From contig CAZNNL010000079.1 in assembly GCA_964574395.1 (NCBI GenBank), positions 1 through 5,844 of the forward strand: a stretch of 5,844 nucleotides of DNA. The letters run 5' to 3'. Of the stretch, positions 5,142 to 5,844 are shown piece after piece. A program made the translations under genes and the position numbers. This DNA comes from JAXGQD01 sp964574395 (GTDB lineage: Bacteria; Bacillota; Clostridia; Saccharofermentanales; Fastidiosipilaceae). Under the pieces are notes generated by a model. It saw only the letters and a list, made by a program, of their open reading frames with translations, searched no databases and was not told the DNA's origin. Position 1 is the first letter of the stretch; each line of letters begins with the position of its first letter.

Positions 5142-5844
5142 ATGCCATCCACATGGGGACAATCAATAAAAGTAAGTATATTCGGAGAATCACATGGTGA
5201 AGCCGTAGGTTGTGTCATCGATAACCTTCCACCCGGAGAAGATGTCGATCTCGAGTCCATCAAAAAGCAAAACCGCCGCCGCCGTCCAGGCCAAGCCGCA
5301 TGGGCCACTCCACGCGACGAAAAAGACGAAGCCCAAATCCTCTCCGGTGTTTACAACGGAAAAACAAGCGGTACCCCTCTTGCTGCCATAATCTGGAATC
5401 ACGACCAACATTCCAAAGACTATACCATCCTAAAAAACAAACCCCGCCCAGGTCACGCTGATCTCACATCCCTGATGCGCTACAATGGCGCAAATGATCC
5501 CCGCGGCTCAGGTCATTTCTCCGGTCGTATCACTGCGCCACTTGTTACAGCGGGTACGATCTGTAAAGACATCTTGGCGTCACGTGGTATTAAGATAGCT
5601 GCACATGCGCTTGAAATAGCGGGAGTACAAGATGACTCGGCAGAAGTTGTCACAGGCGAAGATATCGACCTGCTAGCTGTTGCCGATAAATCCTTCCCAA
5701 CCATGAACGACGCCGCTGGTGAAGCAATGCAAGCTGCAATTCTTGCTGCCAAAGAAGATAAAGACTCCGTTGGCGGCATAATTGAGGTTGTATGTTACGG
5801 CTATCCAGGCGGAATCGGTTCTCCGTTTTTCGGCGGCATTGAGC
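5142..5844 (+). CDS. aroC: Chorismate synthase, N-terminal 234 residues (cut by window edge)
   Basis: Chorismate synthase converts 5-enolpyruvylshikimate-3-phosphate to chorismate, the last step of the shikimate pathway, using reduced FMN; it is a cytosolic tetramer. The frame is open from the ATG at 5142 to the right edge with no stop, so about 130-150 C-terminal residues are missing. Signatures are clear: FGESHGEAVGCVIDNLPPG (residues 14-32, with conserved His18), NRRRRPGQ (44-51), RPGHADLT (102-109, with catalytic His105), DPRGSGHFSGRITAPLVTAG (119-138) and GYPGGIGSPFFGG near the edge. SGRITAPLV rather than SGRETA(x)RV marks the variant found in many Clostridia-like and related bacteria. 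GAGGT (5130-5134) lies seven bases before the ATG, and MPSTWGQSIKVSIFGESHG is the normal N-terminus. Codons are C-rich compared with the middle of glycerate kinase. Whether it leads an aro operon cannot be seen. Confidence 0.97.
   Translation, partial: MPSTWGQSIKVSIFGESHGEAVGCVIDNLPPGEDVDLESIKKQNRRRRPGQAAWATPRDEKDEAQILSGVYNGKTSGTPLAAIIWNHDQHSKDYTILKNKPRPGHADLTSLMRYNGANDPRGSGHFSGRITAPLVTAGTICKDILASRGIKIAAHALEIAGVQDDSAEVVTGEDIDLLAVADKSFPTMNDAAGEAMQAAILAAKEDKDSVGGIIEVVCYGYPGGIGSPFFGGIE

Overview
The window looks like ordinary chromosome from a low-to-mid GC anaerobic member of the Bacillota (Negativicutes or Clostridia would fit). This rests on AGGAG-type ribosome binding sites, AT-rich promoters, a stand-alone iron alcohol dehydrogenase resembling the C-terminal half of AdhE, and a chorismate synthase with the SGRITAPLV-type signature. 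That is a lineage-level impression only. No species can be named without a search.

Layout. Bases 1-120 hold no convincing gene but carry a 20-bp-period GGCCAGC repeat that faintly resembles the end of an IS21-type element. A strong intrinsic terminator (126-160) ends a leftward iron-containing alcohol dehydrogenase gene (217-1368). That gene has a clear promoter overlapped by a perfect inverted repeat. Further right, also leftward, is a two-gene unit: a small stand-alone HD-domain (p)ppGpp hydrolase-like protein (2453-3037), then a ten-helix EamA/DMT-type transporter (about 1489-2415, possibly starting at a TTG at 2460 that overlaps the upstream stop). A divergent promoter region (3038-3224) separates these from rightward genes: an uncharacterised 109-residue cysteine-containing protein (3225-3554) and a type 1 glycerate kinase (3621-4766). 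The 375-bp gap after the kinase is the least ordinary part. It holds a 22-bp direct repeat around TATAAT, a run of 15 C, and two 59-bp copies of a foldable repeat. The window ends inside aroC (5142 onward), which encodes chorismate synthase and is cut by the right edge.

The functions are mostly household metabolism: alcohol/aldehyde redox, alarmone breakdown, metabolite export, glycerate phosphorylation into glycolysis, and the last step of the shikimate pathway. The genes do not form one obvious pathway. I see no defence system, CRISPR array, tRNA, rRNA or intact mobile element. The points most worth following are the repeat-rich gap before aroC, the operator-like palindrome at the alcohol dehydrogenase promoter, and the uncharacterised small protein co-directional with glycerate kinase.
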